Below are positions 33,663 to 44,935 of a stretch of 64,000 nucleotides of DNA, piece by piece (positions within the stretch are counted from its first letter, which is position 1; each line of letters starts with the position of its first letter). Origin of the DNA: Amblyornis subalaris. Its lineage: Eukaryota > Chordata > Aves > Passeriformes > Ptilonorhynchidae. The DNA lies in contig JACAXG010000091.1 of the NCBI GenBank assembly GCA_018881555.1, positions 1,508,072-1,572,071 of the forward strand, in the 5' to 3' direction. The translations under genes were made by a program, and so were the position numbers. The notes below the pieces were generated by a model. That model worked only from the letters and a program-made list of their open reading frames with translations, did not search any database and was not told the DNA's origin.

Positions 33663-35364
33663 ACTAATTATTTGCCAAGTGCTTTAAAATCTGCCAGAAC
33701 CTTCCCTGTTTTTTTCTCACCCACTTCCACACGGGGAGGGCGAGTGAGTCCAACACTTGTCAGACTCCGAGGGAGAACGGGAGGGGGCTCAGCTGGCCCA
33801 GCAGCAGCCACACAGGAGCCACAAACACACACACGAGGTTTGCTTTTACCCCTTGTCTGCTCGGTAACAGCTAATTTACAGCTCGCTCCTAAAGAGTGAA
33901 TTTTAATGGCGTTTTCTTTGGGAAGTGTTACAGATAAATTTGCTGTACCCGGCGTAAAAGTGTCTGCAGGCACAGAAATCATCATCACCAGTGACTGCTA
34001 AAGACTGATACACAGGGAGAGAAAATATATATTCTCTCCTAAGTGGAAACCGGGCTGTAAATTAAATTTGTCAATAAATATGGAAATGGTTCCTGTTTCT
34101 CCTGTCTTGCCTGCACCGGGGGTTCTGGCACCCTGTCACTGGTGTGGCAAGAGAAGTTTCCAGATCCTGCCCTGTCTGTGGCTGAGGGGCTCCAGTGTTG
34201 GGAGATTTGTCGTCACCCTGTCAGGTCAGTGGTAAAAACAATACAAATTCTTTAGGAACAGGGTCTGGAAGGAGATAATTGGATTGAAGGAACTCCAAAA
34301 GCCATTATGGACAATTCACCTTCCCAGGAATGTGTGAACGGTGGAGGAAGCACCACAACCATCAGGCTTTTGTCCGTGCAAGCACTCGGTGATCCTCAGG
34401 GGAAATTCCATGTTCTGGTGCCTGGGGAAAGTTCCCATTCCAGTCCCAATGGTCCCAGAACTCCACTCCCGTGCTCTGCTCCTCAGGTCCACCGTGTGTA
34501 AACGGTGTCATCCAATTTCTGGGTGGCCAAGGTGCACTCCGAGGGGGATGTGATGAAGAGGGAGCTGTCCTGGGTTTGGATTTTCCTGTCTGCACTTCCA
34601 TGGTTCACCTGCCCCTTGGAGAGACATTTCCTCGCTCAGGAACCCGAGCAGTGACCCTGGGAGCCGTGGATCTGTCCTGTGTTCTTCCAGCTCATGGGTT
34701 TGGCCCCAAATGTCTCTGGGATGAAGGGTTTGCACCTCAGTGTTTGCAGAGAGGGCTCTGCAGTCACCGCCTGCTGGTGTTGGGAGTTGGATTTAACAGA
34801 AGGCAGCTCCTAGAGAGAGAAAGACAGGAAGAAGGGGCACTCTGGAGATATAAAACTGAGTTATAAGGCAGGCCTTGGACCCTCAGGTCCTCCCAGAGAC
34901 ACCAAACAACTCCAAACGATCAGCAAGGCAATGAAAGCCCATCACTTTGATAAGTGGCAAGAATCACCCAGCATCAGAGTGGAGAGATAATTTCATTTTA
35001 TCCCCGCAGGGTCGTTAGCCTGGGGAGCAGAGATGCCCTGCTGGGGACTGTGATCCCATCAGTCCTGACAGGGCTGCTTTGATATTTTGGTTCAGTGCNG
35101 TTTGGGGGTTTTTATTCCTCGGATCATCAACCTGGCACTGCTGCCCTGGCTCTCAGGTGAGGGGTGCCTGTTCCAGGTGGGTGATGTTTGCCGGGTGCTT
35201 CTGCAAGGGAAAGGGCTTGGGGGAGGTTCTGCTCTTCTCTCCCCCCTTCCAGGTGTTCTCACCTCTGGTTTGGGGGGCTCTGGCTCGCGCTGGTGGCTCT
35301 CCTGGGGCTGCTGTGCTGCTCCTTTGCTGCGAGCTCCCTGCGCCAGCAGCGGGCTGGCACCCTC
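33663..35364. other. Unique DNA, nothing recognised
   Basis: No CR1 for 1.7 kb. A short CA run (33825-33835) and an ATATAT word near 34027 are the only simple repeats. The 64-codon open frame at 34307-34501 is free of ambiguous bases and has mixed composition, but I cannot match it to any protein and it lacks clear flanking splice sites. Confidence 0.35.
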
Positions 35365-35461
35365 ACGGTGACAGACACACGGTGACAGACACANGGTGAC
35401 AGACACACGGTGACAGACACTCCCCTGGTGACAGACGCTCCCCTGGCGACAGACACTCACA
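35365..35461. repeat. Minisatellite with two unit types
   Basis: Four 16-base units of acggtgacagacacac type are followed by two 18-20-base units of tggtgacagacgctcccc type. An ambiguous base lies at 35394. The shared core is ggtgacagac. Confidence 0.85.
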
Positions 35462-35946
35462 CTTGTTTTGCTGAGCAGCGTTCCCAGGGGGTCGAGCAGC
35501 AGAGCTGAGCCCCCTCAGGGTGCTGCTGCCTGTGCTTGGGTGGCTCTCAGCTCGTGTCTCCCTCCGCCTGCAGCCGCCTCCGTGTCCCCCCGCGGGTCAG
35601 CACCTCTGCAGTTCATCAAATCGTGTTTCAAGCTGACCCCAAGGACTTGTTTCTGCATCCTCCTGCCAGCAGCTCATCTCTCTCTTCACATTCCCAGCCC
35701 TTTTCTTTCCCACTTGTCTACAGCTCATCATCGATCTTGTGGTGGGCCAAGGAGCGTGGTTGGGTTCAGGGACAGAGCCAACCCCAGCTCACGTCTCTGA
35801 GAGCCTCCTGCTGACACCAGCGAGGCTGGGGCAAACCCCATGGGATTCCCGGGCTTGGGGGGACCTTCCAGCCCCTGCAGGGCTCAGCTGGGGGAGGGCT
35901 CTGGGCTGGGGAGGAGCTGCTCCAGGAAAGAGAGCAGGTTCCTTGG
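35462..35946. other. Unique DNA, nothing recognised
   Basis: C-rich plus strand with no repeat family. Short open frames only. Confidence 0.4.
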
Positions 35947-36370
35947 GAATGAGGGGTTGGAAGAGACCTTAAAACCCATCTCGTTCCACNTCCTGCCATG
36001 NGCAGGGNCACCTTCCACAATCCCAGGGTGCTCCAAGCCCCGTNCANCCTGGCCTTGGACACTTCCAGGGATGGGGCAGCCACCCTGTGCCAGGGCCTCC
36101 CCACCCTCACAGGGAGGAATTCATTCCCAATATCCCATCTAAACCCACTCTCTGTCAGCATTAAGCCATTCCCTGTGNCCTGTCACTCCATCCCTTGTCA
36201 ATAATCTCTCTCCATCTTTCCTGCCAGCTCCTTCAGGTCCTGGAAGGCAGCAATGAAGTGAGCCCCGAGCCTTCTCTCCTCCAGGCTGAACAATCCCAAT
36301 CCTCCCACCCTTTCCTCACGGGAGAGCTGCTCCATCCCTCTGATCATCTCGGTGTCCCTCCTCCAGGACC
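35947..36370 (-). mobile_element. CR1 LINE fragment, antisense, ambiguity-rich
   Basis: About 420 bases in reverse orientation, from gaatgaggggttggaag through catgngcagggncacc, ttggacacttccaggg, aatatcccatctaaac and ctccatccctctgatc to ctccaggacc. Six ambiguous bases (35990, 36001, 36008, 36044, 36047, 36178) lie in it. Each replaces exactly one consensus base. Confidence 0.94.
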
Positions 36371-36584
36371 TTGGGGTGTAACCTGGCCTCCCACCACATC
36401 GAGAATCCAGGGTTTATTCCCCTCTGCCCTTTCCGGCGCGAGGAGAATTCCACGGAGCCGCGTGCAGGAGGCCTTGGCTCGAGCACCACGAGTTAAACCC
36501 AGCCCGGGGCTGGCTCTGCTTTATCAGAGCAGTGTCAGGCTTCCCCTGGCTGGGGCTGCTATCAGTAATTAGCACACCCCACCG

Positions 36585-36755
36585 AGCTGCTGCTCCACGG
36601 CAAACGCTGCTTTGTCATCAAAGTACAGTAGCTTGTAGCTAATTACATCCCCGCTTTATCGGGGCCGCTTCTTCCTTTTAAACACACTTAATAACTCTGC
36701 CTTTGAAGGTTCTGGGAGTAAAAATAACCACTTCAAGTAATCTCCTGGAGACACA
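36585..36755. other. Candidate conserved non-coding element
   Basis: A repeat-free block with tagctaattacatcccc and a small inverted repeat CCCCG/CGGGG around ctttat (about 36648-36663), then taaacacacttaataac. The TAATTA core and contrast with flanks suggest a regulatory element; inference only. Confidence 0.3.
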
Positions 36756-38556
36756 NGCCACGTTAGGTGTAGAGCTGGAGTAGGCACCTGGGATTATCGG
36801 AGCGGAACGAGAGGCCTGGGTCCCTGCCGGGGAGGGATGGAGGGTTCCGGAGTGTTTTCCAGGTTCGTGTCTTCCAGGAGTCCTGTGCTGACATTGTCAC
36901 TGAAGGTGTGAGGAAGGACAAGGGGACCGTGCCAAAAGAGCTGGGATTTGACCAGGCAGTGACTGACCTGGGTGGAAATAAAATAAAATTCCTCATAGTC
37001 CCTCCTCCGTGACCTGAAACCATCCACGTCTCTCCCTAAATCACGTTTAGACATTCCCAGCGGCACTGGATTCACAGCTCTGCCTTCTGGCATCCTCTCC
37101 CTGACCCCTTCAAAAGAAGGACCAAAGAAAACATTTTGTTCCCCTGATCTTGGAAGTTCCTGTGGGATGGGAAACACCTTTGCAGAAGGAAGGGCTGCTC
37201 GGCCTGGTGCGGGGACGGGGCTGGAATCCNGTGGCGAGCCAGGATTCATGGAGCTGGTGCCAGCAAGCCTCCACTGGTGTGTTTAAACCCCTGTGCTGTC
37301 ACTGAAGCTGTTGCTGTGAGGTCTGGGTGCCATAATTAGGCACTAAAATATCCCACAGGCCAGGATCAATTTTTGTTATAGTCGAGTATTTTTGGTGTGT
37401 ACTTTTTATTATTACCTAATTTCTTCCTGTACAGTGAGACCATAAACTCCAACGATGCTTGGGATAGATGGGAATATGCCAGTCCCTGGCTGCAGTTTCC
37501 GTGTCTTTGAGTTAGGGGAAAGGCAGGAAATTCCAAAGCAATCCAGGTAAGGACCTTGACAGGAGGGAGGACCAGAGCAGAGACGGAGCCTGTGGCTCCT
37601 CATCCCAAAGTGACCCAAACAGAAGGAGCAGCCAGTGCAGTGCAAACGTCGTGGCTGCAAAGCACCGAGGAGGAAATCAACTTTAAGAGGCAGCAGAAGG
37701 CGAATAGATTATGGCACTTCTAAATCAGAGGTGTTTGGGGGATTCCTGGGGGGGAAGAGGCTGGGAGTTGGGAGGAATTCATTACGGAGAGGGGGACTGC
37801 ACTGGTGAATCCCTGCACAGCCTGGGCCATCAAAGCCTGTCTGACACTGCCCTGGAACACGGATGGGGCCACTGGGTGCCAGTGACAGCCTCTCTGTCTG
37901 CTCCCAAGGGACCTTCAGCCAAGGGGGCTCTGGGGCAGGAGGAGCACCCCCAGCTCCGGCGTTTCCCCCCTTCTTTACCCCAATTGCAGCTGCAGGGCTG
38001 CGTGGCCCTGCCTGGTGCTGAGAATGAGGGATGGATCCAGGGACAGGTGGCTTTGAGGGCATCATTGGCTGCCCAATTGACAGTGGTGTTTTGTCTCATT
38101 TGAAATGAAAATGCAGAAGAGGGGAGAGCTGTGAGTGTGACATGGAGGGACAGAGTGCCAGGGCTTCGGAGGACTTTGTTTTTATCCAACTTCATTCAAT
38201 TTAATTTTACTCTTTTATTCAGCTGGGCGAAATTCAGGATCGGTCCCAGAACTGGAGCGTGGCTCCCTGTCTGTGGTGTGAACTGGGAGCAGTTTTAATT
38301 GAGCTATTGTGGATTTATGCCTGACCCAGCCCCACAAGAGTCACTCCACATTTGCATCTGAGCTCTGCCAGGCTGGACCATCTCCAAGAAGCTTCCTTGG
38401 CTTTGCTGCATCATTTTTCTTCAGCCATTTCAAGNGCAATTATTAATGGATACCTATGGAGGAAACAAAATGAGTGAATTCAATGTGAAGAATCAGAAAG
38501 TCAGCACAAGGATTGAGCTGGGCTGACATTCCCTGTCCTTCCTGTTGCTCCTGCTG
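36756..38556. other. Unique DNA, nothing recognised
   Basis: No CR1 for about 1.8 kb. A G-run cluster (37748-37797, ggggggg, ggg, ggg, ggggg) could form a loose quadruplex. The AT-rich patch at 38180-38220 (attcaatttaattttac) has no repeat body. Confidence 0.35.
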
Positions 38557-38597
38557 TGCCAGGTTTGTGCCAGGCTCTGCCAGGTTTGTGCTAGGCC
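38557..38597. repeat. 21-bp tandem duplication
   Basis: tgccaggtttgtgccagg at 38557 is repeated at 38578 with one change (ctagg for ccagg). Confidence 0.8.
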
Positions 38598-39142
38598 ACC
38601 AGCCCTGCAAAGTCCATTCCCGAGGATCCTTTGCTGGGGTCTTTCCAGTCTATTCCCCTGTGGCCATGCTGCCACCCCCTCCTTGGCTCTGAGGGTGGCA
38701 AAGCNTCAGTGGGCACGAGGGAGGTGACCCTGAATTCTGCAAGGAGTGATTTTCAGTGCCCCCAGGAGCCCTGTCCCTGACAGAACTGTCTGCTCTGTTA
38801 TGGGAGCAGGAGGAGTGAGACGTGTCAGTTCTCAGCTTCAGACAGACTCATCGATTTGCACAATTTGCCACCAAAACCANGAGGTTGTTTTGTCACCACT
38901 CCCGTATGGTGGCTCATCCAGCCATGCTGGGACACAATGAATTATTTGAGTGCTGTTTATCTGTCAGAGCACCGTCAGGAGAACTTTGGGCCGCATTGTT
39001 TGGTTAATCCACAGTGTCTTTTGTTTGCTTCAGAATAGCTGATATCTTTCCAATTTTTTCCTTTTCCTTATCTTACCCCTTTGTAAAGCTTTAATTCCTA
39101 TAATCCAAATGGTCTCTTTCCTTTCCTTGCTGCTGATCAGTT
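38598..39142. other. Unique DNA, nothing recognised
   Basis: No repeat or gene is recognised. It becomes T- and C-rich towards 39040-39130, just left of the CR1 copy. Confidence 0.4.
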
Positions 39143-39392
39143 ATCACAGAGCCAGAGAATCCCAGAAAGGTTTGGGTTGGAAGGGATCTGAAAGCCCATC
39201 CAGTTCCATCCCTGCCATGGGCAGGGACGCCTTCCACTATCCCAGGTTGCTCCAACCATCCAACCTGGCCTTGGACACTTTCAGGGATGGGGCAGCCACA
39301 GTTGCACAGGGAAGAATTTTTTCCTGATGTTTCNTCTCCCTTGTCCTGCCACCACACGCTCCTGTAAAAGGTGTCCATGGGAGAGGCAATTC
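39143..39392 (-). mobile_element. CR1 fragment, antisense
   Basis: Reverse orientation: tatcacagagccagagaatc, ggtttgggttggaaggg, catcccccctg-type block reduced to tccatccctgccatgggc, caccttccactatccc and ttggacactttcagggatgg, then an internal deletion to ttttttcctgatg and gtgtccatgggagaggc. Confidence 0.92.
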
Positions 39393-39895
39393 TCCCAGGT
39401 GGAAGATGTGACACTCACCTGGGGTTGGGAGTGTCCGTGTGGGCTCATCNCAGATCCTCATCAGCAATGGGATCACTGGGGAGTGAGCTGGACATGAGTC
39501 AGGGAGTGATCCCTCCCCAGAGTGACTGAGCCCTGAGTCAGGGCCTGGCTGGCTCCCAGCGACTCATCCTGGCTGAGCTCCTCTGTGAGATTCCTGCGGG
39601 CAGGCACAGCGCCTGGAACTCCTTCCAGGGAGGGGGATGCACCCTCGGGGTCCTGTCTCCAGGGGTGTGAGGAGCTGCAGAATTAAGGGATGCAGCAGGA
39701 TGAACCCCTCTGGCGAGGTGCCACCGCCATCACCCACCCCGGAGGTGGCACCGAGGTTGTCCCCACAGCATCTCCACGGCGGCAGAGGGAGGCTGGAATA
39801 TTCTCAGGCTCTTCCCAAACCTTCCCCCCTNTTACCAGGGCAAAACCATCCCCACACCACCACCTGCAGTGGGGCCACTGTGGCGTTTGCACACC
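39393..39895. other. Unique DNA, nothing recognised
   Basis: GC-rich sequence leading into a CpG island. No repeat or gene is recognised. Confidence 0.4.
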
Positions 39896-40160
39896 ACTCC
39901 AGGAGCCGTGGGGGTGCCAAGCGTCCCTCTGGGCGCTGCTGGAGCGGCCGCGTTCTCCGCGGGCAGGTGACATTCCGCTCGGGAAAAGCTCCGGCTCCGG
40001 CTGTGCCGTGCAGGTGGCAGCTGCTCCAGAGGAAACAGATGTTTGGNTACGAAACCCGAGGAGCTCTCGCAGCTTTGCCGGGTCCCGGGGAGCAGGGGGC
40101 CGAGGTCAGCGCCGAGCTGGGCCGCGGGGCTGATTTCATCGGGAGGAAAACGAGTGTTTG
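39896..40160. promoter_or_regulatory. CpG island E
   Basis: About 27 CpG dinucleotides in 260 bases, observed/expected near one. It contains a NotI-type GCGGCCGC (39944-39951). A thinner CpG tail continues to about 40260. No recognisable exon. Confidence 0.5.
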
Positions 40161-42000
40161 TCAGCGCAGGGGAGGGCTGGGAAAAANATTTCCGGGGGGA
40201 GGGGAAGCGTTTGTGAGTGTTGGCTGCTCGTGACAGCCCTGCGTGGCCTCGGCTGGGTCTGCAGCTCCCTGCTGTCAACTTCTCACGAAGCCCCACAGCA
40301 AGAAAAGTTCGTTCCCAGAAGTTTCTTGGAAAGAGGATCCCTGGTGGGACCGNGGCTCCCCTTGGGTGGCTGGGGACGGCGTTTTGGAGTGTGCCAGGCT
40401 CACCAAGCCCTGCTGCAGGCTCTGGGATGTGCAANTGCCAGCAGGAAAAGCAGGATCATCGGGGGATTTCCACCTTCTCCACCAAGAGCAGGTCCCCCTC
40501 CCTCGCCTTTGGGGCTGCCTCAAGGACAGGTCACCCCTGGGTTCCACCCAAGGTCCTGCAGACAGCGACACTTTTAAAATTATAACAAACCAAGCCCAAG
40601 CAAGACGTGCTCCCCTGGCTGCAGAGTCAGGCTCTCTACACCATTCCCAAATGTTTTCGTTCCAAAAGCTTAATGTCAAGCCTTGGAAGTTTAACTAATT
40701 ATCAGCGTGCGGATTTTGCTTAGCTCAGGCCTTTGTTTCCTCCTTTGATTCCCTTTGCAGTCGAGCCTTCCGTGCAGGGTACTAATTTCACTCCCAACCA
40801 GCTCCTTTTATCCCGGAGACTCGAGTGCCAGGCACCTCGGGGCAAACTGGGTGGCCACAGGCTGGGAATTGGCAGCGAGCTCGTTCAAAGGCAGGGAAAA
40901 CATTTCATCTGTTCAAAGGCAGCTGCGCTCCCAACTGCTGCGCTTTGGAGTGGCTCTCGTGAAAAAAAAAAAGAAAAACTGATGANGTTTAATTAATAAA
41001 AGTTTAGAAAAAATAACTGTGTTATAAACAGCGTTCGGAGGGGTTTGGCTCAGGTTGCCCAGGCGGGGGTGGCTGTGGCCCCTCCCTGGCAGCAGGAATG
41101 CCGTGGATGTGGAGTTTGTGGCTCAGGGCAGGCTGTTTGCTGCCTCTGTGGGCCATTTTGTGTTGGTACCGTTGCTTCCGAGGGGAAAAGTGGGATTTTT
41201 CAGGGAGAAGGATGCTCACCTAAGAGTTCCTCCTGATCCCAGCTCAGGGGCAGGGGGGTGACTCACTCCAGGAGGTCTTGCTTTCACCCTCTGTAATCAG
41301 AACATCTTTTCAACACTGAAATACGAAGTTTTCCATCTCATCCCAAACATTTATAGTTATAATCGGTAACTCTGGCTATTCTTGTTCTCTGCACAAATAT
41401 TCAACACCATTTAAATCTATTTATGCTTGGAAAAGTCATAGTCTACTGGAAGAGCAGTCTGCTGGACAGGGTGGCCGGGGTTTTCTGGGATGCCATAACA
41501 CAAGGATTTAAGCAGAGTTTCACAGCTGTTTAAAGGGCTTTGTGGGTTTTATTCCCTGGCCTTGAATGTTGGGATTACGATGAGCTTTGTGAGTCTGTTT
41601 TCTTGGTAGGACTTCTACTCCACAAATTTAGCAAGCTGGTTTATGAGACCATAAAAACTTTTGCATCCTACAGCTTGGAGAACTTCGTTCGTACTTCTTT
41701 TTTTTCTTTTTATTCTGGAAAAGCATCTCCTTCCCTCGGTTTTGAACCCGGGTGGGGACTGAGCAGTGGGAGGGAAGCACCATCTGCTCATTTCATGTTT
41801 TCTGCACACACCAGGGAACAGCCCATGAGGTCTCAGTGGTGTCTCCCAGGGCANCTGGGGTGTCCAACAGCCTCCAAACCCTTTTCCACCACCAGAGCCC
41901 TGAGATGGCCCTCCTGGAGGGACACACGAGGCAGGGAGCAGGTCCTCCTGAGAGCATGTCTGCAGAGCAGCAGCAGCCCCAACTCAGCCAGGCTGATCTT
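40161..42000. other. Unique DNA, nothing recognised
   Basis: No CR1 for 1.8 kb. It includes an A-run (40962-40971), AT-rich DNA at 40980-41030 and 41290-41420, and a T-run near 41700. Open frames up to 159 codons (41540-42019) are interrupted by an ambiguous base and show no family. Confidence 0.35.
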
Positions 42001-42140
42001 TAGGATAAATGTTATTTAAATTGCTGTATTTCAGCTGCTGTGGGAGCTGCACACCTCAGCCTGGCATGCTAAATATACCTTATTAATTGCCTTGCTCTTT
42101 ACACACACCGGAGGCTGCTGCGTCGTTAAGTACGCCGGGA
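42001..42140. other. AT-rich candidate conserved element
   Basis: taaatgttatttaaattgc and aatataccttattaattgc lie in a repeat-free block within GC-rich flanks. Weak evidence only. Confidence 0.22.
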
Positions 42141-42868
42141 ACATTTATTCCTTGAGGTTTTGGCTTTTACTGAAATATCCCACTTCCTAATGACTCCTCT
42201 GCTTGGGATCAGGCTGGACCTGATTGCAGCTCGTGGTTTTCCCCCAGCACAGCACAGCAGAGGGGTCCCAGTATCTCTATTTAAGCCCAACGTGCTCGTA
42301 CAGAGCAGCAGCATTGGCCTGGAGGAGTAAACACCTCGCGGGAGTGTTTAGCNCTGATATTTCTCCGTGGTGCTGCATTATCTGGAGGCTGCAGCTGGGA
42401 TTGCTCCGTGCAGCGTGCGGGGAGAGGAGCAGCACCTCAAAGTGCAGTTTGCAGCCCGAGCAGGAATCAGCCCNCGGTGCCAGGGCACAGCTCCAAGGCA
42501 GGGCAGGGACCAGGATCGTCTCCTTCCAGCCAGGGCACAGCTGGACTCGCCTCAGGAGCACCAGGGATGGAGCCAGGCACCGTTTCTGGGGGATCACCTG
42601 CTGCTGTCAGGCAGCTCATCCTCACCAGAGAGAGAATCTGCGCCAGAAACCCTCCCTGCCCTGGGTTCTGGATGGAGGGGGCTTGGGGAACTTTCATTTT
42701 CTGGGCCGCTGTGCATCCCAGGGACAGGACTGGAAGGGGCTTTCAAAGAGGGGGTGGGAGCTTCTCCAGTGCTCTTTTAGAAATGCCAACCTGCATCCAC
42801 AGTGCTGCAGGGAAGGAACAGCTGGAAGAGCTTTTCTTTCTTCTGGGAGCAGCCCTACACTGGAAGAC
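42141..42868. other. Unique DNA with long interrupted open frames
   Basis: Plus-strand open frames of 137-286 codons overlap here in different phases, but all contain ambiguous bases, run into the CR1 copy at 42869 and have no domain. I do not call a gene. Confidence 0.4.
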
Positions 42869-43112
42869 AATCATAGGATCATGGAATATCCTGAGCTGGA
42901 AGGGACCCACAAGGATTATGGAGTTCAGCTCCTGGCCCTGCACAGGACACCNCAACAATCCCACCCTGTGCATACCTGGGAGCGTTGTCCAAACTCTCCT
43001 GGGCAGCCTTGGGCAGCCTGTTCAGTGCCCACCACCCTCTGGGGGAAGAACCTTTCCCTGATATCCAACCTAACCCTCTCCTGACACANCNTCACAATTC
43101 CAGCCCATATCA
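42869..43112 (-). mobile_element. CR1 fragment, antisense, ccctgcacagg subtype
   Basis: Reverse orientation, about 240 bases: aatcataggatcatggaat, gctggaagggacccacaagg, ggccctgcacaggacacc, caacaatcccaccctgtg, gttgtccaaactctcctgg, caccaccctctgggggaag and tatccaacctaaccc. It is the better-preserved relative of the copy at 21636. Ambiguous bases: 42952, 43089, 43092. Confidence 0.92.
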
Positions 43113-43634
43113 CCAACTGGAAGCCTTCTGGGAGCTTCACTTAGAGCGGGAAAACAACCTTTCAGCTCCAAATATCCTGTTTTTTTATGGAGAGCCTCTT
43201 CCTTTTTTACAGCCCTGTTTGTTTTTGCTGTAAAAGCTGGTGCAGCACCTGGCACAGCACCGTCAGCTCCACACACGGGGCTCGGCCAAGCCCTCTGCTC
43301 CCTTCCAGTGCCGCAGTACTGGGGGAGCTGTGCCCCGGGGCTGTGACGAGGGTTCTGCCGTGGGACAGGCTTGGTGGGCTCCCAAANAACTCGTTCCCAG
43401 GACTGGCTGCCCTCGGCCTCTGGATCACCTTGCGTCTGCAGAGCCTCAGCCCCTTGGCAGCCGACTTTAAACAAGCAATTCCTCCAGGCGGTTTCTGGTC
43501 CGCTCCCTTCCCTGGATGCGTTTGTAAAGGAAAACACAACAGCAATCACCAGGCAACACGTTCCTGTATTATTCATGCCCTGTAGTTGAGAGCGATTGAG
43601 GTGGGCAAAGGGAGGAGAAAAACCCTGCAAAATT
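43113..43634. other. Unique DNA ahead of CpG island F
   Basis: The 43530-43630 part (caacagcaatcaccaggc, gtattattcatgccctg) is repeat-free and has the look of a conserved element next to an island. No gene is recognised. Confidence 0.3.
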
Positions 43635-43930
43635 CATTACGGCTCCGCCACCGCCGACCCTCCCGGGATTTGGGGGGTTGCGCCTTTAATCGGAGCTAAT
43701 GGGTCCCTGTTGCTTAGGGGGTGGCTTGGAGGGGATGGAACTGCTGCGGTTCCCCCCGGGAATGCTGGGCGAGCCAGGATCCGGCGTACCTGGCGCAGGT
43801 GAGTCACGGGACCGGCCCCGGGGCGAGCTCCACGCCACTCGTGGCCCCAGTGTCCCTCCACGCCGGTTGTGTCCTGCCCGCTGAGGACACAGACCGTGGG
43901 ACCGAGGCTTTCCTGCGGCGCCCGGCACGT
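43635..43930. promoter_or_regulatory. CpG island F with consensus splice donor
   Basis: About 28 CpG dinucleotides in 295 bases, observed/expected near 0.9. A textbook donor, CAG followed by GTGAGT (break between 43798 and 43799), lies on the plus strand in the middle. A plus-strand open frame beginning at an ATG at 43699 reads through to that donor without a stop. This is the arrangement of a first exon in a CpG-island promoter, but the predicted peptide is Gly/Pro-rich and unrecognised, and no acceptor-linked second exon is identified. Confidence 0.45.
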
Positions 43931-44443
43931 TCCCCCTCTGCCAGCAGCAGCTGCTGCAATCCTTCAGTGGAAGTACCAAGGAATTGTCGTAACCTGGATT
44001 AGCAGGGACATGGCACAAGCACAACGCCTTGGCCGCAGGCAGGGATTCACTCCTTGGGTGGTGTTGGGAGCGTTACTTTGATTTTCAGGGCAGACGGCTC
44101 CGGTATTCCCCTGGTCTACAGATAGGGAAGGCAATGCCCATCTATCCCGGGAATTTATAGGCTCCATTATCGTAGAACCTGATATCCTGTGTGGTTATCC
44201 TTGCACTGCCTATTGATTATTAAGCATGGTTGTTTTTCTGCTTTGCAGGGTGTGGGGAGAGAGGAAAGCCAATGCAGACTCTTCAGTGGCTTCTCCAAGA
44301 GGAGCTTAAGGTGGAGCCCCACTCCTGCATCTTCCAGAGCCCTCTGGATACTGGATCATCCTCCTCCTGTATGGGAATCACCGAGGCTTCGGTCCTGCCA
44401 CTGAATCTCCAGGTGCAAGTCCCATGGTCACAGGACCTGGAGC
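43931..44443. other. Unique DNA, nothing recognised
   Basis: A small AT patch lies near 44160-44230. No recognised gene. Sequence continues into the CR1 element at 44444. Confidence 0.4.
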
Positions 44444-44559
44444 TCCTGGAGCAGGGCCAGTGGAGATGATCCAGAGCCTGGAGCCTCTCCCTGCCCAGGA
44501 AAGGCTGAGGGAGCTGGGGATGCTCAGCGTGGAGAGGAGCTGAGAGGGGCCCTCATCCC

Positions 44560-44935
44560 TGTGTGTCCCTGTGTGCAAACCTCATCCCTGTGTGTCCCTG
44601 TGTCCAAACTTCATCCCTGAGTGTCCCTGGGAGCAGGGAGGGCTCTGTGTCCATCCCTGGGTGTCCCTGGGAGCAGGGAGGGCTCCGTGTCCATCCCTGG
44701 GTGTCCCTGGGAGCANNNNNNNNNNNNNNNNNNNNNNNNNNNNNNNNNNNNNNNNNNNNNNNNNNNNNNNNNNNNNNNNNNNNNNNNNNGTGTCCCTGGG
44801 AGCAGGGAGGGCTCCGTGTCCATCCCTGTGTGTCCCTGGGAGCAGGGAGGGCTCTGTGTCCATCCCTGGGTGTCCCTGGGAGCAGGGAGGGCTCTGTGTC
44901 TGTCCCTGGGTGTCCCTGGGAGCAGGGAGGGCTCA
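44560..44935. repeat. 40-bp minisatellite inside CR1
   Basis: Units begin gtgtccctgggagcaggg, continue agggctcc/ctgtgtcc and end atccctgg. About six 40-base units are visible around the gap, preceded by two shorter divergent units (gtgtccctgtgtgcaaac, gtgtccctgtgtccaaac). Units differ by only one or two bases, so the expansion is recent compared with the CR1 insertion. Confidence 0.9.
44716..44789. other. Assembly gap, 74 n
   Basis: The gap interrupts a 40-base unit. The distance from that unit's start (44701) to the next unit's start (44790) is 89 bases, not a multiple of 40. The stated gap length is therefore unlikely to be the true one. Confidence 0.97.
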
